Notes: generated from the sequence alone by a model not told the origin. A stretch of 5,785 bases of DNA from Bacillota bacterium (GCA_012799535.1 JAAZLB010000267.1:1-5785); one strand, 5' to 3'. Counted from the first letter of the stretch, positions 1 to 5,785 are shown. Numbers and translations: made by a program.

Positions 1-1
1 G

Positions 2-1453
2 TCAATCTTTCTTTGGCCACCACAAGGGGGGAATTAAAGCCTTAGGTATTACCTTCCACCAACGGCGTTGACTTCCGTATACATTTTTAACTAGGGCTCG
101 AATCAACGCCTCCTTTTCTGAAGTATAAGGGAACCAATTTAACTCACTACGGGCCCGCCCTTTGCTTTCCATCACCGCCCGTGTGGTGCAAAAGACCCTT
201 AACCCCTCTGGGCCGTGATAAGCCCCTAAGCCACTATTCTTCACCCCACCAAAGGGTAAATGGGGATTAGCCACTGTGATCATAGTGTCATTAATACTAA
301 TGTTACCTGCTTCAAGTCGTGAAGCTATGCTTCTAGCCCTGACAAGATCCTGACTCCACACACTAGCACCCAAGCCGTATGCGGTGGCGTTAGCTAACCT
401 GATCACTTCTTCATCACTAGAAAAAGGAGTGATTGACACTACCGGTCCGAAGCTCTCTTGGGTAGCAATATTCATTCCCCCATGCACATCCACTAACACT
501 AGGGGTTTGATTTGTAAACTATCTGAATCCCAGGTTTGAGGATCGTCTCCTAAAACCAGACGGGCACCTTTGGCGATTGCATCTGCCACCTGGTCTTTAA
601 CAACCTGAACTTGATGTGTCCAGGTCATGGTGCCTAGTGTAACTTGTTGGGCTTCTTGTAGAAAACGCTCTAAGAAGTCCCCATAGATTTGTTCTTGAAC
701 ATATATTCTTTCTGTTCCGAGACACACTTGTCCGCAATTGGTGAAGCTTCCCCAGAGAGCCCCTTGTACAGCCCGTTCTAAGGGAGCATCTTCAAGGATT
801 ATTAAGGGATCCTTACCGCCTAATTCTAAAATAGTGGGAATCAACTTGTTAGCCGAAGCTTGTTGGATCTTTCTACCAGTGGCAACAGAGCCAGTGAAAA
901 AGATCAAATCTGGATCCCCCTGGACCAAGGCTGCTCCTACTTCTCCATCCCCCGAAACAATCTGGACTAAGCCAGCTGGAAATCCCGCTTCAGCAAAGAG
1001 TTTTTCAAGATAACCATCTAATTCGCTAGTCACTTCCGACGGTTTCAAAATCACCGCATTCCCAGCTAATAGTGCACTTAGTGCAGGAATTAGGGTAAGC
1101 TGAAGTGGATAGTTCCAAGGGGCAATAATTAGAACAACCCCCATGGGGTGATACTCAATCCAGGAACGTCGACCCCAAAAAAGTAGCGGGGTACGGGTTT
1201 TTGCTGGCAATAACTGACGAGCCCCCTCCCGTTCCCAGTAGGAAATAGTGGTAAGGACCGTGAGAATTTCAGCGGTTAAAGCCTCAAAAGCTGGTTTTCC
1301 CGTGGTATGTTGTAAGATTTCACTCAAATCCTCGGCCCGATCTGCCAAAACCTTCTGGAAGCTCCGAAAATAGGTAAGACGACCCTGGATTGAAAGGGAT
1401 TTCCAGTGTCTGGAGGCCTCCTCGGCAGTGGAGTAAATTTGTGCTACGTCCAT
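2..1453 (-). CDS. NAD(P)-dependent aldehyde dehydrogenase
   Basis: This 483-residue protein of the ALDH superfamily should oxidise an aldehyde to its carboxylic acid with NAD(P)+ in the cytoplasm. Visible motifs are the Rossmann-side APWNYP with the conserved Asn114, KPSE at 137-140, FTGS at 186-189, ELGGKDP with general base Glu210, NCGQVC with catalytic Cys244, ESFGP with cofactor-binding Glu333, and LPFGG near the C-terminus. All catalytic residues are present. The ATG at 1453 is chosen because AAAAGGAGG lies 6 nt upstream; the in-frame ATGs 30 bp further out fall inside a hairpin and have no ribosome binding site. Two oddities stand out. About ten residues usual after the LG at 273-274 seem to be missing, and the last ~25 residues are basic and Trp-rich (WWK, PPLWWPKK), which might favour membrane contact. 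The substrate cannot be read from sequence. The overall style resembles ALDH3 and fatty or aromatic aldehyde enzymes, but that is inference. It is the last of three co-directional genes. Confidence 0.93.
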   Translation of the reverse strand: MDVAQIYSTAEEASRHWKSLSIQGRLTYFRSFQKVLADRAEDLSEILQHTTGKPAFEALTAEILTVLTTISYWEREGARQLLPAKTRTPLLFWGRRSWIEYHPMGVVLIIAPWNYPLQLTLIPALSALLAGNAVILKPSEVTSELDGYLEKLFAEAGFPAGLVQIVSGDGEVGAALVQGDPDLIFFTGSVATGRKIQQASANKLIPTILELGGKDPLIILEDAPLERAVQGALWGSFTNCGQVCLGTERIYVQEQIYGDFLERFLQEAQQVTLGTMTWTHQVQVVKDQVADAIAKGARLVLGDDPQTWDSDSLQIKPLVLVDVHGGMNIATQESFGPVVSITPFSSDEEVIRLANATAYGLGASVWSQDLVRARSIASRLEAGNISINDTMITVANPHLPFGGVKNSGLGAYHGPEGLRVFCTTRAVMESKGRARSELNWFPYTSEKEALIRALVKNVYGSQRRWWKVIPKALIPPLWWPKKD

Positions 1454-1459
1454 AGTAAT

Positions 1460-1468
1460 CCTCCTTTT
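1460..1468 (-). promoter_or_regulatory. Ribosome binding site of the aldehyde dehydrogenase gene
   Basis: On the minus strand AAAAGGAGG ends 6 nt before the ATG at 1453. This near-perfect anti-16S match decides the start over the in-frame ATG codons at 1483 and 1480. It begins 3 nt after the 1472-1497 hairpin. Confidence 0.88.
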
Positions 1469-1471
1469 AAA

Positions 1472-1497
1472 AGGCCCCATCATAGCTGATGGGGCCT
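1472..1497 (-). terminator. Intergenic hairpin, possible weak terminator or attenuator
   Basis: This is a perfect 11-bp inverted repeat, AGGCCCCATCA / TGATGGGGCCT, around a 4-nt GCTA loop (minus-strand reading). It starts 4 nt after the TAG stop of the diguanylate cyclase. On the minus strand it is followed by only TTTT (one T in the stem) and then AAAAGGAGG, the dehydrogenase ribosome binding site. The GC-rich stem suits an intrinsic terminator, but the U-tract is short. Partial read-through, or a role as a stabilising or insulating element between two genes of one transcript, is therefore equally plausible. The hairpin is directly visible; the function is inferred. Confidence 0.65.
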
Positions 1498-1501
1498 AAA
1501 T

Positions 1502-2434
1502 CTAACAATACTCATCTGAGGCAATAACCTGATTACGTCCTAAGTCTTTTGCCCGGTATACTGCCTCATCTGCTCGCTGCAAAAGCGAATCATAAGAGTC
1601 AGCATTACCAGGAGTGGCACTAGCCGCACCAACCGAGATGGTGACAATCTCCGCAACTGTGGAAGCCTCGTGTGGGATTTGCAAATCTATAACCGCAGTT
1701 CGTAAATTTTCACCGACCTGTAAAGCCCCCGAACAATCCGTATCTGGAAGTAAAGCCACAAACTCTTCTCCACCCCAGCGTGCCAGCAAGTCTCCTGGTC
1801 TTTGTAGGGTGTTGTGTAAAGTTTTGGCAACCAATTTTAATGTGTCATCTCCCTGAAGGTGACCGTACGTATCGTTATACGCCTTGAATAAATCTAAGTC
1901 GATCATCAAAACAGACAAAGGGGTATTAGAACGTCCCGCCCTCATCCGCTCTTCTGCAAAAGCTTCGTCAAAGCGCCTGCGATTAGGAACTCTAGTTAAT
2001 CCATCAATCCGGCTATCCCGCTTTAAGAGGTCTTTATATCGTTTTAGTTCTAGGTGATTACGGATCTTAGTTTTGACAATGGGAACACTAAAAGGCTTAC
2101 GAATGTAATCCATTGCCCCTAATTCTAAACCATAAGCCTCGTTTTGATCCCCTTCAAGCGCGGTTAAAAAGAGGATGGGAATATCTCGGGTCTTAGGGTC
2201 ACTTTGCAATTCTGCACAAACCGCGTATCCATCCATCTCCGGCATAATGATATCCAGCAAAATCAGATCAGGCATCTGTTCTTTGACCATTTCCAAAGCT
2301 TCTAATCCATTGCTGGCAACCCTTAGGTCATATTCATCTTGGAGTACGTTGACTAAAATCTGGGCATTTAGTCGCACGTCCTCCACGATCAAAATCCTTT
2401 GTTTACGTCCTAAGTCTAGTTCATCATAATTCAC
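1502..2434 (-). CDS. Response regulator with GGDEF diguanylate cyclase domain (REC-GGDEF)
   Basis: This 310-residue cytoplasmic signalling protein has two domains. An N-terminal receiver domain (about 13-128) carries the acidic pair Glu18-Asp19, phospho-acceptor Asp61 in LLDIIMPEMDG, Thr91 and Lys113 (KPF). A C-terminal GGDEF domain (about 140-305) has DGLTRVPNRR, the metal-binding IDLDLFK and the active-site GGEEF at 221-225. An RxxD inhibitory site (RPGD, 212-215) lies exactly five residues before GGEEF, so the enzyme should make c-di-GMP from two GTP, be switched on by Asp61 phosphorylation, and be feedback-inhibited by its product. There is no EAL, HD-GYP or membrane segment. No histidine kinase is adjacent, so its phosphodonor is unknown. 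The start is GTG, preceded 9 nt upstream by GGGGGT; the nearest in-frame ATG is codon 49, inside the receiver domain. It lies 36 bp behind the methyltransferase gene with no terminator between, so co-transcription is likely. Confidence 0.93.
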   Translation of the reverse strand: MNYDELDLGRKQRILIVEDVRLNAQILVNVLQDEYDLRVASNGLEALEMVKEQMPDLILLDIIMPEMDGYAVCAELQSDPKTRDIPILFLTALEGDQNEAYGLELGAMDYIRKPFSVPIVKTKIRNHLELKRYKDLLKRDSRIDGLTRVPNRRRFDEAFAEERMRAGRSNTPLSVLMIDLDLFKAYNDTYGHLQGDDTLKLVAKTLHNTLQRPGDLLARWGGEEFVALLPDTDCSGALQVGENLRTAVIDLQIPHEASTVAEIVTISVGAASATPGNADSYDSLLQRADEAVYRAKDLGRNQVIASDEYC

Positions 2435-2448
2435 AAAAATAAACCCCC
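2435..2448 (-). promoter_or_regulatory. GTG start context of the diguanylate cyclase gene
   Basis: On the minus strand GGGGGT is followed by an AT-rich spacer to a GTG codon at 2434. The site matches GGAGGT except for a G that can wobble-pair with 16S rRNA; the spacer after the G-run is 9 nt. A GTG start with this site suggests moderate translation. The ATG a few bases downstream is out of frame. Confidence 0.55.
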
Positions 2449-2470
2449 GACCATTTACCCTCTAGGCATT

Positions 2471-3313
2471 CTATTTGGCCAACACCCCACAAACAATTTC
2501 CAAATCGATGGTTAACTGTTGCGCAGGGTTTCCCGAAATTACTCGATGTTCAGTTAAAGGTGTCATCTTTACCACCTGAGACCATAACTCTATTGGTAAG
2601 GAAACCTGGTAATGCAAACGCTTCCTACTGGTAATTTCCAAGTTTTCCTCCAAGTTAGCCATTACAGCCTCATTGGAATAATCCCCCACATCGTCTAAGC
2701 GTTCCCTAAGTTCTTGTAGATAATAGGGGCCTGGAACAACTTTAATGAGGTGACCCTGTGGTTGTAGAATCCGCCGAAATTCTTCATAATTGGCGGGAGA
2801 TAACATATTAACAATCACGTCAACTGAATTATCCTGCAGAGGTAATCGGGCTAAATCGGCCACGCACCACATTATTAAGGCACTATGGGCACCAGCAAGG
2901 CGAATCCCTTCTTTAGATATATCGATTCCCACGCAAGTCGCTTGAGTAAGCACTTTTTCTAAGCGAAAGAGCAAAGAACCTTCTCCACATCCTGCATCTA
3001 ATATAGTCAAATCTCCAAAGTCTAGGTCACTAATCAAAGTACTTAGCTTAGTAACTAGGGGATCATAAACGCCTGCCTCAAATATCTCTCTTCTAGCTTG
3101 AAATAGCTCCCGATCGTAATCACTGTTCTGCTTGGTTGTCACTAAGTTTAGATACCCATTCCGGGCCAAATCAAAATGGTGTCCTTCTTGGCACCTTATC
3201 CCTGTTGAAGTATCTGGTAAAAACCCTTCATGGCAAAGAGGACAACGAAACAGCTCTATGTGTTTTCCAAACAAGAGCTGGGCTAGTTCTTTCTTTTTCA
3301 TAGTCTTGGTCAT
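2471..3313 (-). CDS. RlmA-family 23S rRNA (guanine-N1)-methyltransferase
   Basis: This 280-residue SAM-dependent methyltransferase shows the RlmA layout. An N-terminal zinc-binding module has CPLC (Cys24, Cys27), Cys41 and His45 in the context GHHFDLARNGYLNL, followed by a Rossmann methyltransferase fold. Motif I is ILDAGCGEGS (104-113), the acidic residue after strand 2 is in GIDIS (129-133), VADLARLP (151-158) follows, and NMLSPANYEEF (169-179) stands at motif IV. The family methylates N1 of a guanine in helix 35 of 23S rRNA: G745 for the E. coli type (RlmA-I), G748 for the Gram-positive type (RlmA-II/TlrB). The SPANYEEF form resembles the Gram-positive type, so G748 is the better guess, but specificity is inferred and no symbol is given. 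RlmA-II methylation is known to affect macrolide and ketolide sensitivity. ATG 3313 is supported by GGGAG 6 nt upstream. No clear promoter was found in front of the gene. Confidence 0.88.
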   Translation of the reverse strand: MTKTMKKKELAQLLFGKHIELFRCPLCHEGFLPDTSTGIRCQEGHHFDLARNGYLNLVTTKQNSDYDRELFQARREIFEAGVYDPLVTKLSTLISDLDFGDLTILDAGCGEGSLLFRLEKVLTQATCVGIDISKEGIRLAGAHSALIMWCVADLARLPLQDNSVDVIVNMLSPANYEEFRRILQPQGHLIKVVPGPYYLQELRERLDDVGDYSNEAVMANLEENLEITSRKRLHYQVSLPIELWSQVVKMTPLTEHRVISGNPAQQLTIDLEIVCGVLAK

Positions 3314-3319
3314 GACACT

Positions 3320-3324
3320 CTCCC
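3320..3324 (-). promoter_or_regulatory. Ribosome binding site of the rRNA methyltransferase gene
   Basis: GGGAG on the minus strand lies 6 nt before the ATG at 3313. It supports this start over the second in-frame ATG four codons later, which has no comparable site. Confidence 0.65.
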
Positions 3325-3358
3325 ACTGATGTATATTCTACTTATTCCCCATTGTTCC

Positions 3359-3386
3359 TTGTTTCCGTACCACTTTATGTTATAAT
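3359..3386 (+). promoter_or_regulatory. Sigma-A type extended -10 promoter for the GNAT gene
   Basis: A consensus -10 TATAAT (3381-3386) is preceded by TGT, giving a full TGn extended -10. A partial -35 TTGTTT (3359-3364) sits 16 bp upstream. Transcription should begin near 3392-3394, leaving a leader of about 27 nt before the ATG at 3420. This is the clearest promoter in the window. The start site is inferred from spacing. Confidence 0.8.
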
Positions 3387-3393
3387 GATAGAC

Positions 3394-3415
3394 AATTCTT
3401 GTGAAGAGAGGAATT
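3394..3415 (+). promoter_or_regulatory. Leader hairpin overlapping the GNAT ribosome binding site
   Basis: AATTCTT (3394-3400) can pair with AGGAATT (3409-3415), including one G-U pair, around an 8-nt loop. It would form at the very 5' end of the predicted transcript. The right arm includes the AGG end of the Shine-Dalgarno AGAGAGG (3405-3411), which lies 8 nt before the ATG. The stem is AT-rich and weak. It may protect the mRNA 5' end or slightly lower translation, or it may be chance. Confidence 0.35.
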
Positions 3416-3419
3416 ACCC

Positions 3420-3968
3420 ATGAGAGAGACTAGGCTTACCATGATTAACGAAAGTCTTTTGGAGATTCCTGTTGTTACTTTGCCTCAAGGTTTTCGTTTT
3501 CGCTACTTTAAAGAACAGGATGAGGAAACCTGGATCAGAATTTTGACCCAGGCAGGAGAATTTCCTACTGAAGAGGCTGCTCGAGAAAGGTTTCGCAACG
3601 AATTTTCTTCCAGTATAGGTGACCTTAAAGAGCGGACTCTTTTTATAGACACCCAAGAAGGTGAATCAGTAGGTACTGCCATGGGCTGGTATAATACTGA
3701 ATTTAGAGACGGAACCTATGGACGGCTCCATTGGGTCAGCATTATTCCTAATTTCCAGGGCCAAGGTCTAGCCCGTCCCCTAGTTACCCAGGCACTCAAA
3801 ATTATGAAAGAAAAGCACAACAAAGCCTATTTAACCACTCGTCCTCGTAGCTATAAAGGGATTAAGCTTTACCTGGATTACGGATTCAAACCACTTATGC
3901 AGACAAAGCAATGCGCTCAGGGGTGGAATTTGGTAGAAGAGTTCCTAGGCATTAAACTCACCAGTTAA
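3420..3968 (+). CDS. GNAT-family N-acetyltransferase
   Basis: This 182-residue soluble protein of the GCN5-related acetyltransferase fold should transfer an acetyl group from acetyl-CoA to an amine. The acetyl-CoA pyrophosphate-binding motif A is clear: strand 4 LHWVSIIP (103-110), then the Q-x-x-G-x-A signature QGQGLA (113-118) and the following helix. Motif B is seen in YLTTRPRSYKGIKLYLDYGF (137-156). The N-terminal third (RFRYFKEQDEETW) fits the usual beta1-alpha1 entry, so the domain is complete. The substrate cannot be deduced. The start at 3420 follows AGAGAGG with an 8-nt spacer; a second ATG at codon 8 is possible but has a weaker upstream site. It is a single-gene unit, divergent from the methyltransferase, with its own extended -10 promoter and a strong hairpin terminator immediately downstream. 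Confidence 0.9.
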   Translation: MRETRLTMINESLLEIPVVTLPQGFRFRYFKEQDEETWIRILTQAGEFPTEEAARERFRNEFSSSIGDLKERTLFIDTQEGESVGTAMGWYNTEFRDGTYGRLHWVSIIPNFQGQGLARPLVTQALKIMKEKHNKAYLTTRPRSYKGIKLYLDYGFKPLMQTKQCAQGWNLVEEFLGIKLTS

Positions 3969-3973
3969 ATTAG

Positions 3974-4003
3974 AGCCTTCTTGCACCGAAGTGCAAGAAG
4001 GCT
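3974..4003. terminator. Bidirectional intrinsic terminator between convergent genes
   Basis: A perfect 13-bp stem (AGCCTTCTTGCAC paired with its complement) closes a 4-nt loop, CGAA on the plus strand and TTCG on the minus strand. In the plus direction it starts 5 nt after the GNAT stop and is followed by TTCTTATTTGT, a usable U-rich tract. In the minus direction it begins 10 nt after the MalG-like stop, has the very stable C(UUCG)G tetraloop, and is followed by a poorer tract, TCTAATTTAA. It probably ends both transcripts, more efficiently for the GNAT gene by U-tract. Confidence 0.88.
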
Positions 4004-4013
4004 TCTTATTTGT

Positions 4014-4877
4014 CTATCCTTTGGTTGAAGAATGGAGCCCCTCAGTATTTACAAAGTATTTAGAAAGGCTAAAGAACAGAATAAACATGGGCAGACTGGC
4101 CAACACGGCAACCGCCATCATAATCCCCTCATCACTATGGGTTTCCGCCATAAACTTCGTGATGTAAAGGGGAATTGTCTTCATGTGTTCACTTTGCACA
4201 ATCAATAGTGGCCATAAGAGGTTATCCCACTGAGCCCTAAAGGAAATAATCGCCAGAGTGGCAATGGCAGGTCCCGCATTAGGTAGAACCACCTGAGTGA
4301 AAATACGGGGCTCACTGGCACCGTCGATGCGGGCTGCGTCCAAGACTTCATTGGGAAAAGGAATAAGAAATTGACGCATGAGAAAGATCCCAAAAGCATT
4401 GGCCACAAAGGGCACAATCAAGCCCAGGTAAGAATCCTGCATGCCCATACCAGTAACTACCATATACAAAGGAATCATAATCGTTTCAAAAGGAATCATC
4501 ATGGTCGCCATAATTAGCATAAACACGAGATTGCGTCCTCTAAATTCAAACTTCGCCAAGCCATAGCCTGTAACTGAGGACAGCATTACGGTAAAAAAGG
4601 AAACAGAAATGGCTACCACCAAAGAGTTAACCGTATTGCGCAAAAACTCATAAGTGCCTTCAGGTCCTCGAATCGCATTATAGAAGTTCTGCCAGTGGAA
4701 ATGATCGCTTACCCATGGATAAGGAAGCTTAAGAATATCAATGGCCGGCATAGTTGAGGCAGTGAACATAAATGCCAATGGTATTAACACTAAAATACAG
4801 CTGAAAATCAAAAACAACCAGATAAACGCCTGAACAAGTTTATCCACAGTCAGATACTTAGTCTTAAATGTGCTCAT
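4014..4877 (-). CDS. Carbohydrate ABC transporter permease, MalG-like (CUT1)
   Basis: This 287-residue inner-membrane subunit pairs with the MalF-like protein encoded just upstream to form the channel of a sugar ABC importer. About six hydrophobic segments are visible (roughly 15-40, 83-107, 116-140, 148-170, 199-225, 250-273). The cytoplasmic EAA loop that docks on the ATPase is clear at 177-199 (EVLDAARIDGAS ... VVLP). The motif QWDNLLWPL (216-224) and the C-terminal GL...KG ending are typical of MalG/UgpE/LacG proteins, and the length is normal. The start is fixed by AAGGAGGG 8 nt before the ATG. It is the last gene of its operon, followed by the 3974-4003 hairpin. The sugar cannot be predicted from the permease; oligosaccharide, disaccharide or glycerol-3-phosphate are all possible in this family. 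Confidence 0.94.
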   Translation of the reverse strand: MSTFKTKYLTVDKLVQAFIWLFLIFSCILVLIPLAFMFTASTMPAIDILKLPYPWVSDHFHWQNFYNAIRGPEGTYEFLRNTVNSLVVAISVSFFTVMLSSVTGYGLAKFEFRGRNLVFMLIMATMMIPFETIMIPLYMVVTGMGMQDSYLGLIVPFVANAFGIFLMRQFLIPFPNEVLDAARIDGASEPRIFTQVVLPNAGPAIATLAIISFRAQWDNLLWPLLIVQSEHMKTIPLYITKFMAETHSDEGIMMAVAVLASLPMFILFFSLSKYFVNTEGLHSSTKG

Positions 4878-4885
4878 TATACCAG

Positions 4886-4893
4886 CCCTCCTT
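4886..4893 (-). promoter_or_regulatory. Ribosome binding site overlapping the upstream stop codon
   Basis: AAGGAGGG on the minus strand overlaps the TAA stop of the MalF-like gene (TAAGGAGGG) and lies 8 nt before the MalG-like ATG. The arrangement suggests translational coupling of the two permease subunits, which are needed in equal amounts. Confidence 0.8.
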
Positions 4894-5779
4894 ACAGATA
4901 AGTGACTTCTTCAGTCTTAGAAACCTTCAGTTGTAGATAGGTGAAGAAGAACATAACCAAAAACAATAAGATACTCATGGCGCTGGCCCGACCAATCCGA
5001 TAATCCTTAATTGCCGTGTTATAAATATTCAAGGTAATCACATTAATGGGACGAGTAGGTGCGCCTGAACTACTGAACAGGTATTGGGTACTGAAAGTCT
5101 TTAAGCACTGAATCAAGGCCATGACTGAAACCAATAACGTGGTCGGTTTTAGTAAAGGAAAGGTGATGTACCAGAAGTTCTGCCACCGATTGGTTCCGTC
5201 AATTAAGGCCGCCTCATGTAAGGTATAGGGAATGGACCCGATACCAGAGACAAAAACGATGGTAAAATAACCTATATACTTCCAGAAGTAAACAATAATA
5301 GTAGAAAGCCTCAGCATACTAGCCTTACTCAACCAATGATAGTTGACCCCGCTCGTTCCCATTAAGGTATTAAGGCCTTGATTAGCAATACCCCGGGGGT
5401 CAAAAATCAAAAGCCAAATTAGGGCAGCAACTACAGAGGAAAGCACCGCTGGAGCGTAAAATGCCATTTGAAAAAAACGTTGAAACTTAGTAATCGACAT
5501 GATGAAAGCAGCCAAAATCAAGCTGAACACCACCAGCGGAACAAAAGTTCCGGCGGTAAAAATGGCCGTGTTAATCACAGACTCGTGAAATTCTGTGGAA
5601 TTAAATAAATACTGGTAATTAGACCACCCAATGTATTTCGGCGGCCTAAGTGAAAGAAGATTCTTGTTAAAAAAACTGGTATAAAAGGCCGTGAAGATCG
5701 GATAAAAGCTAAATAGGGAAAACAGAATTAAAGCTGGGGTCACAAAGATCCAACCCCACCTAGCCTTCTGTTGTTCCAT
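4892..5779 (-). CDS. Carbohydrate ABC transporter permease, MalF-like (CUT1)
   Basis: This 295-residue inner-membrane permease is the partner of the MalG-like subunit. The N-terminal segment (about 9-32, WGWIFVTPALILF...FYP) is the usual first helix of MalF/UgpA/LacF proteins. Further membrane segments lie near 68-93, 103-125, 157-178, 209-225 and 263-283. The EAA loop for ATPase docking is at 189-208 (EAALIDGTNRWQNF ... TFP). It has six helices and lacks the long N-terminal extension and large periplasmic loop of E. coli MalF, as usual for Gram-positive homologues. The gene looks complete, but only 6 bases upstream of its ATG are in the window, so its ribosome binding site and promoter cannot be judged. 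The substrate-binding lipoprotein gene normally precedes this gene and should lie beyond 5785. No ATPase gene is adjacent on the downstream side. Confidence 0.94.
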   Translation of the reverse strand: MEQQKARWGWIFVTPALILFSLFSFYPIFTAFYTSFFNKNLLSLRPPKYIGWSNYQYLFNSTEFHESVINTAIFTAGTFVPLVVFSLILAAFIMSITKFQRFFQMAFYAPAVLSSVVAALIWLLIFDPRGIANQGLNTLMGTSGVNYHWLSKASMLRLSTIIVYFWKYIGYFTIVFVSGIGSIPYTLHEAALIDGTNRWQNFWYITFPLLKPTTLLVSVMALIQCLKTFSTQYLFSSSGAPTRPINVITLNIYNTAIKDYRIGRASAMSILLFLVMFFFTYLQLKVSKTEEVTYL

Positions 5780-5785
5780 ACTAAA

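Noticed and set aside
738..1013. 91-codon plus-strand reading frame inside the aldehyde dehydrogenase
   Set aside because: It is a shadow of a strongly conserved gene on the other strand, and the translated protein has no recognisable domain.
1454..1483. N-terminal extension of the aldehyde dehydrogenase starting at the ATG at 1483
   Set aside because: The ten extra codons lie in the hairpin and ribosome binding site. No Shine-Dalgarno precedes them, whereas the ATG at 1453 has an ideal one.
1500..1545. Possible minus-strand promoter (TTATTG, 17 bp, TAGATT) at the end of the cyclase gene
   Set aside because: The -35 matches at only two positions and the -10 at four, all within coding sequence; this is not better than chance.
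3314..3395. Minus-strand promoter for the methyltransferase gene (TATAAC or TAGAAT as -10)
   Set aside because: None of the -10-like boxes has an acceptable -35 at 16-18 bp. A promoter is expected here, but I cannot place it.
3414..3656. 80-codon minus-strand reading frame antisense to the GNAT gene
   Set aside because: It is fully opposed to a clear acetyltransferase gene, has low-complexity Ser/Phe/Lys-rich content and matches no family.
4202..4417. 71-codon minus-strand frame within the MalG-like gene
   Set aside because: It is an out-of-frame shadow of the EAA-loop region of a permease with unmistakable motifs.

Overview
The window looks like chromosomal DNA from a low-to-mid GC Gram-positive bacterium (Bacillota, probably a clostridial-type lineage; genus not resolved). 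The evidence is strong purine-rich Shine-Dalgarno sites (AAAAGGAGG, AAGGAGGG), a textbook extended -10 promoter, tightly packed co-directional genes, a short MalF-type permease without the large enterobacterial insertion, and an RlmA-type rRNA methyltransferase of the Gram-positive flavour. I see no insertion sequence, phage gene, CRISPR array, tRNA or rRNA.

Layout, left to right. Positions 2-3313 hold three minus-strand genes. In transcription order they are an RlmA-like 23S rRNA (guanine-N1) methyltransferase (3313-2471), a REC-GGDEF response regulator/diguanylate cyclase starting at GTG (2434-1502), and an NAD(P)-dependent aldehyde dehydrogenase (1453-2). The first two are 36 bp apart with no terminator between them and are probably co-transcribed. 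Between the second and third lies a perfect 11-bp hairpin, just after the cyclase stop and 3 nt before the dehydrogenase ribosome binding site. It could be a weak terminator, an attenuator or an mRNA-stabilising element.

A 106-bp divergent intergenic region (3314-3419) carries a good sigma-A type promoter for a plus-strand GNAT N-acetyltransferase (3420-3968). That gene ends at a 13-bp hairpin (3974-4003), which lies between convergent genes and probably serves as a bidirectional terminator.

From 4014 to 5779, two minus-strand genes encode the paired inner-membrane permeases of a CUT1-type carbohydrate ABC importer, MalF-like first and MalG-like second, 14 bp apart. The substrate-binding protein is not in the window; by usual gene order it should lie just right of position 5785. 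An ATPase is also absent and may be a shared MsmX/MsmK-type protein encoded elsewhere.

Functionally the window is a junction of at least three transcription units: rRNA modification, c-di-GMP signalling and aldehyde oxidation; a lone acetyltransferase; and the end of a sugar-uptake operon. All six genes belong to known families and appear intact. I found no convincing evidence of an undescribed system. The points worth a second look are the inter-gene hairpin, a short apparent deletion and a Trp-rich tail in the aldehyde dehydrogenase, and the RlmA/diguanylate-cyclase pairing.
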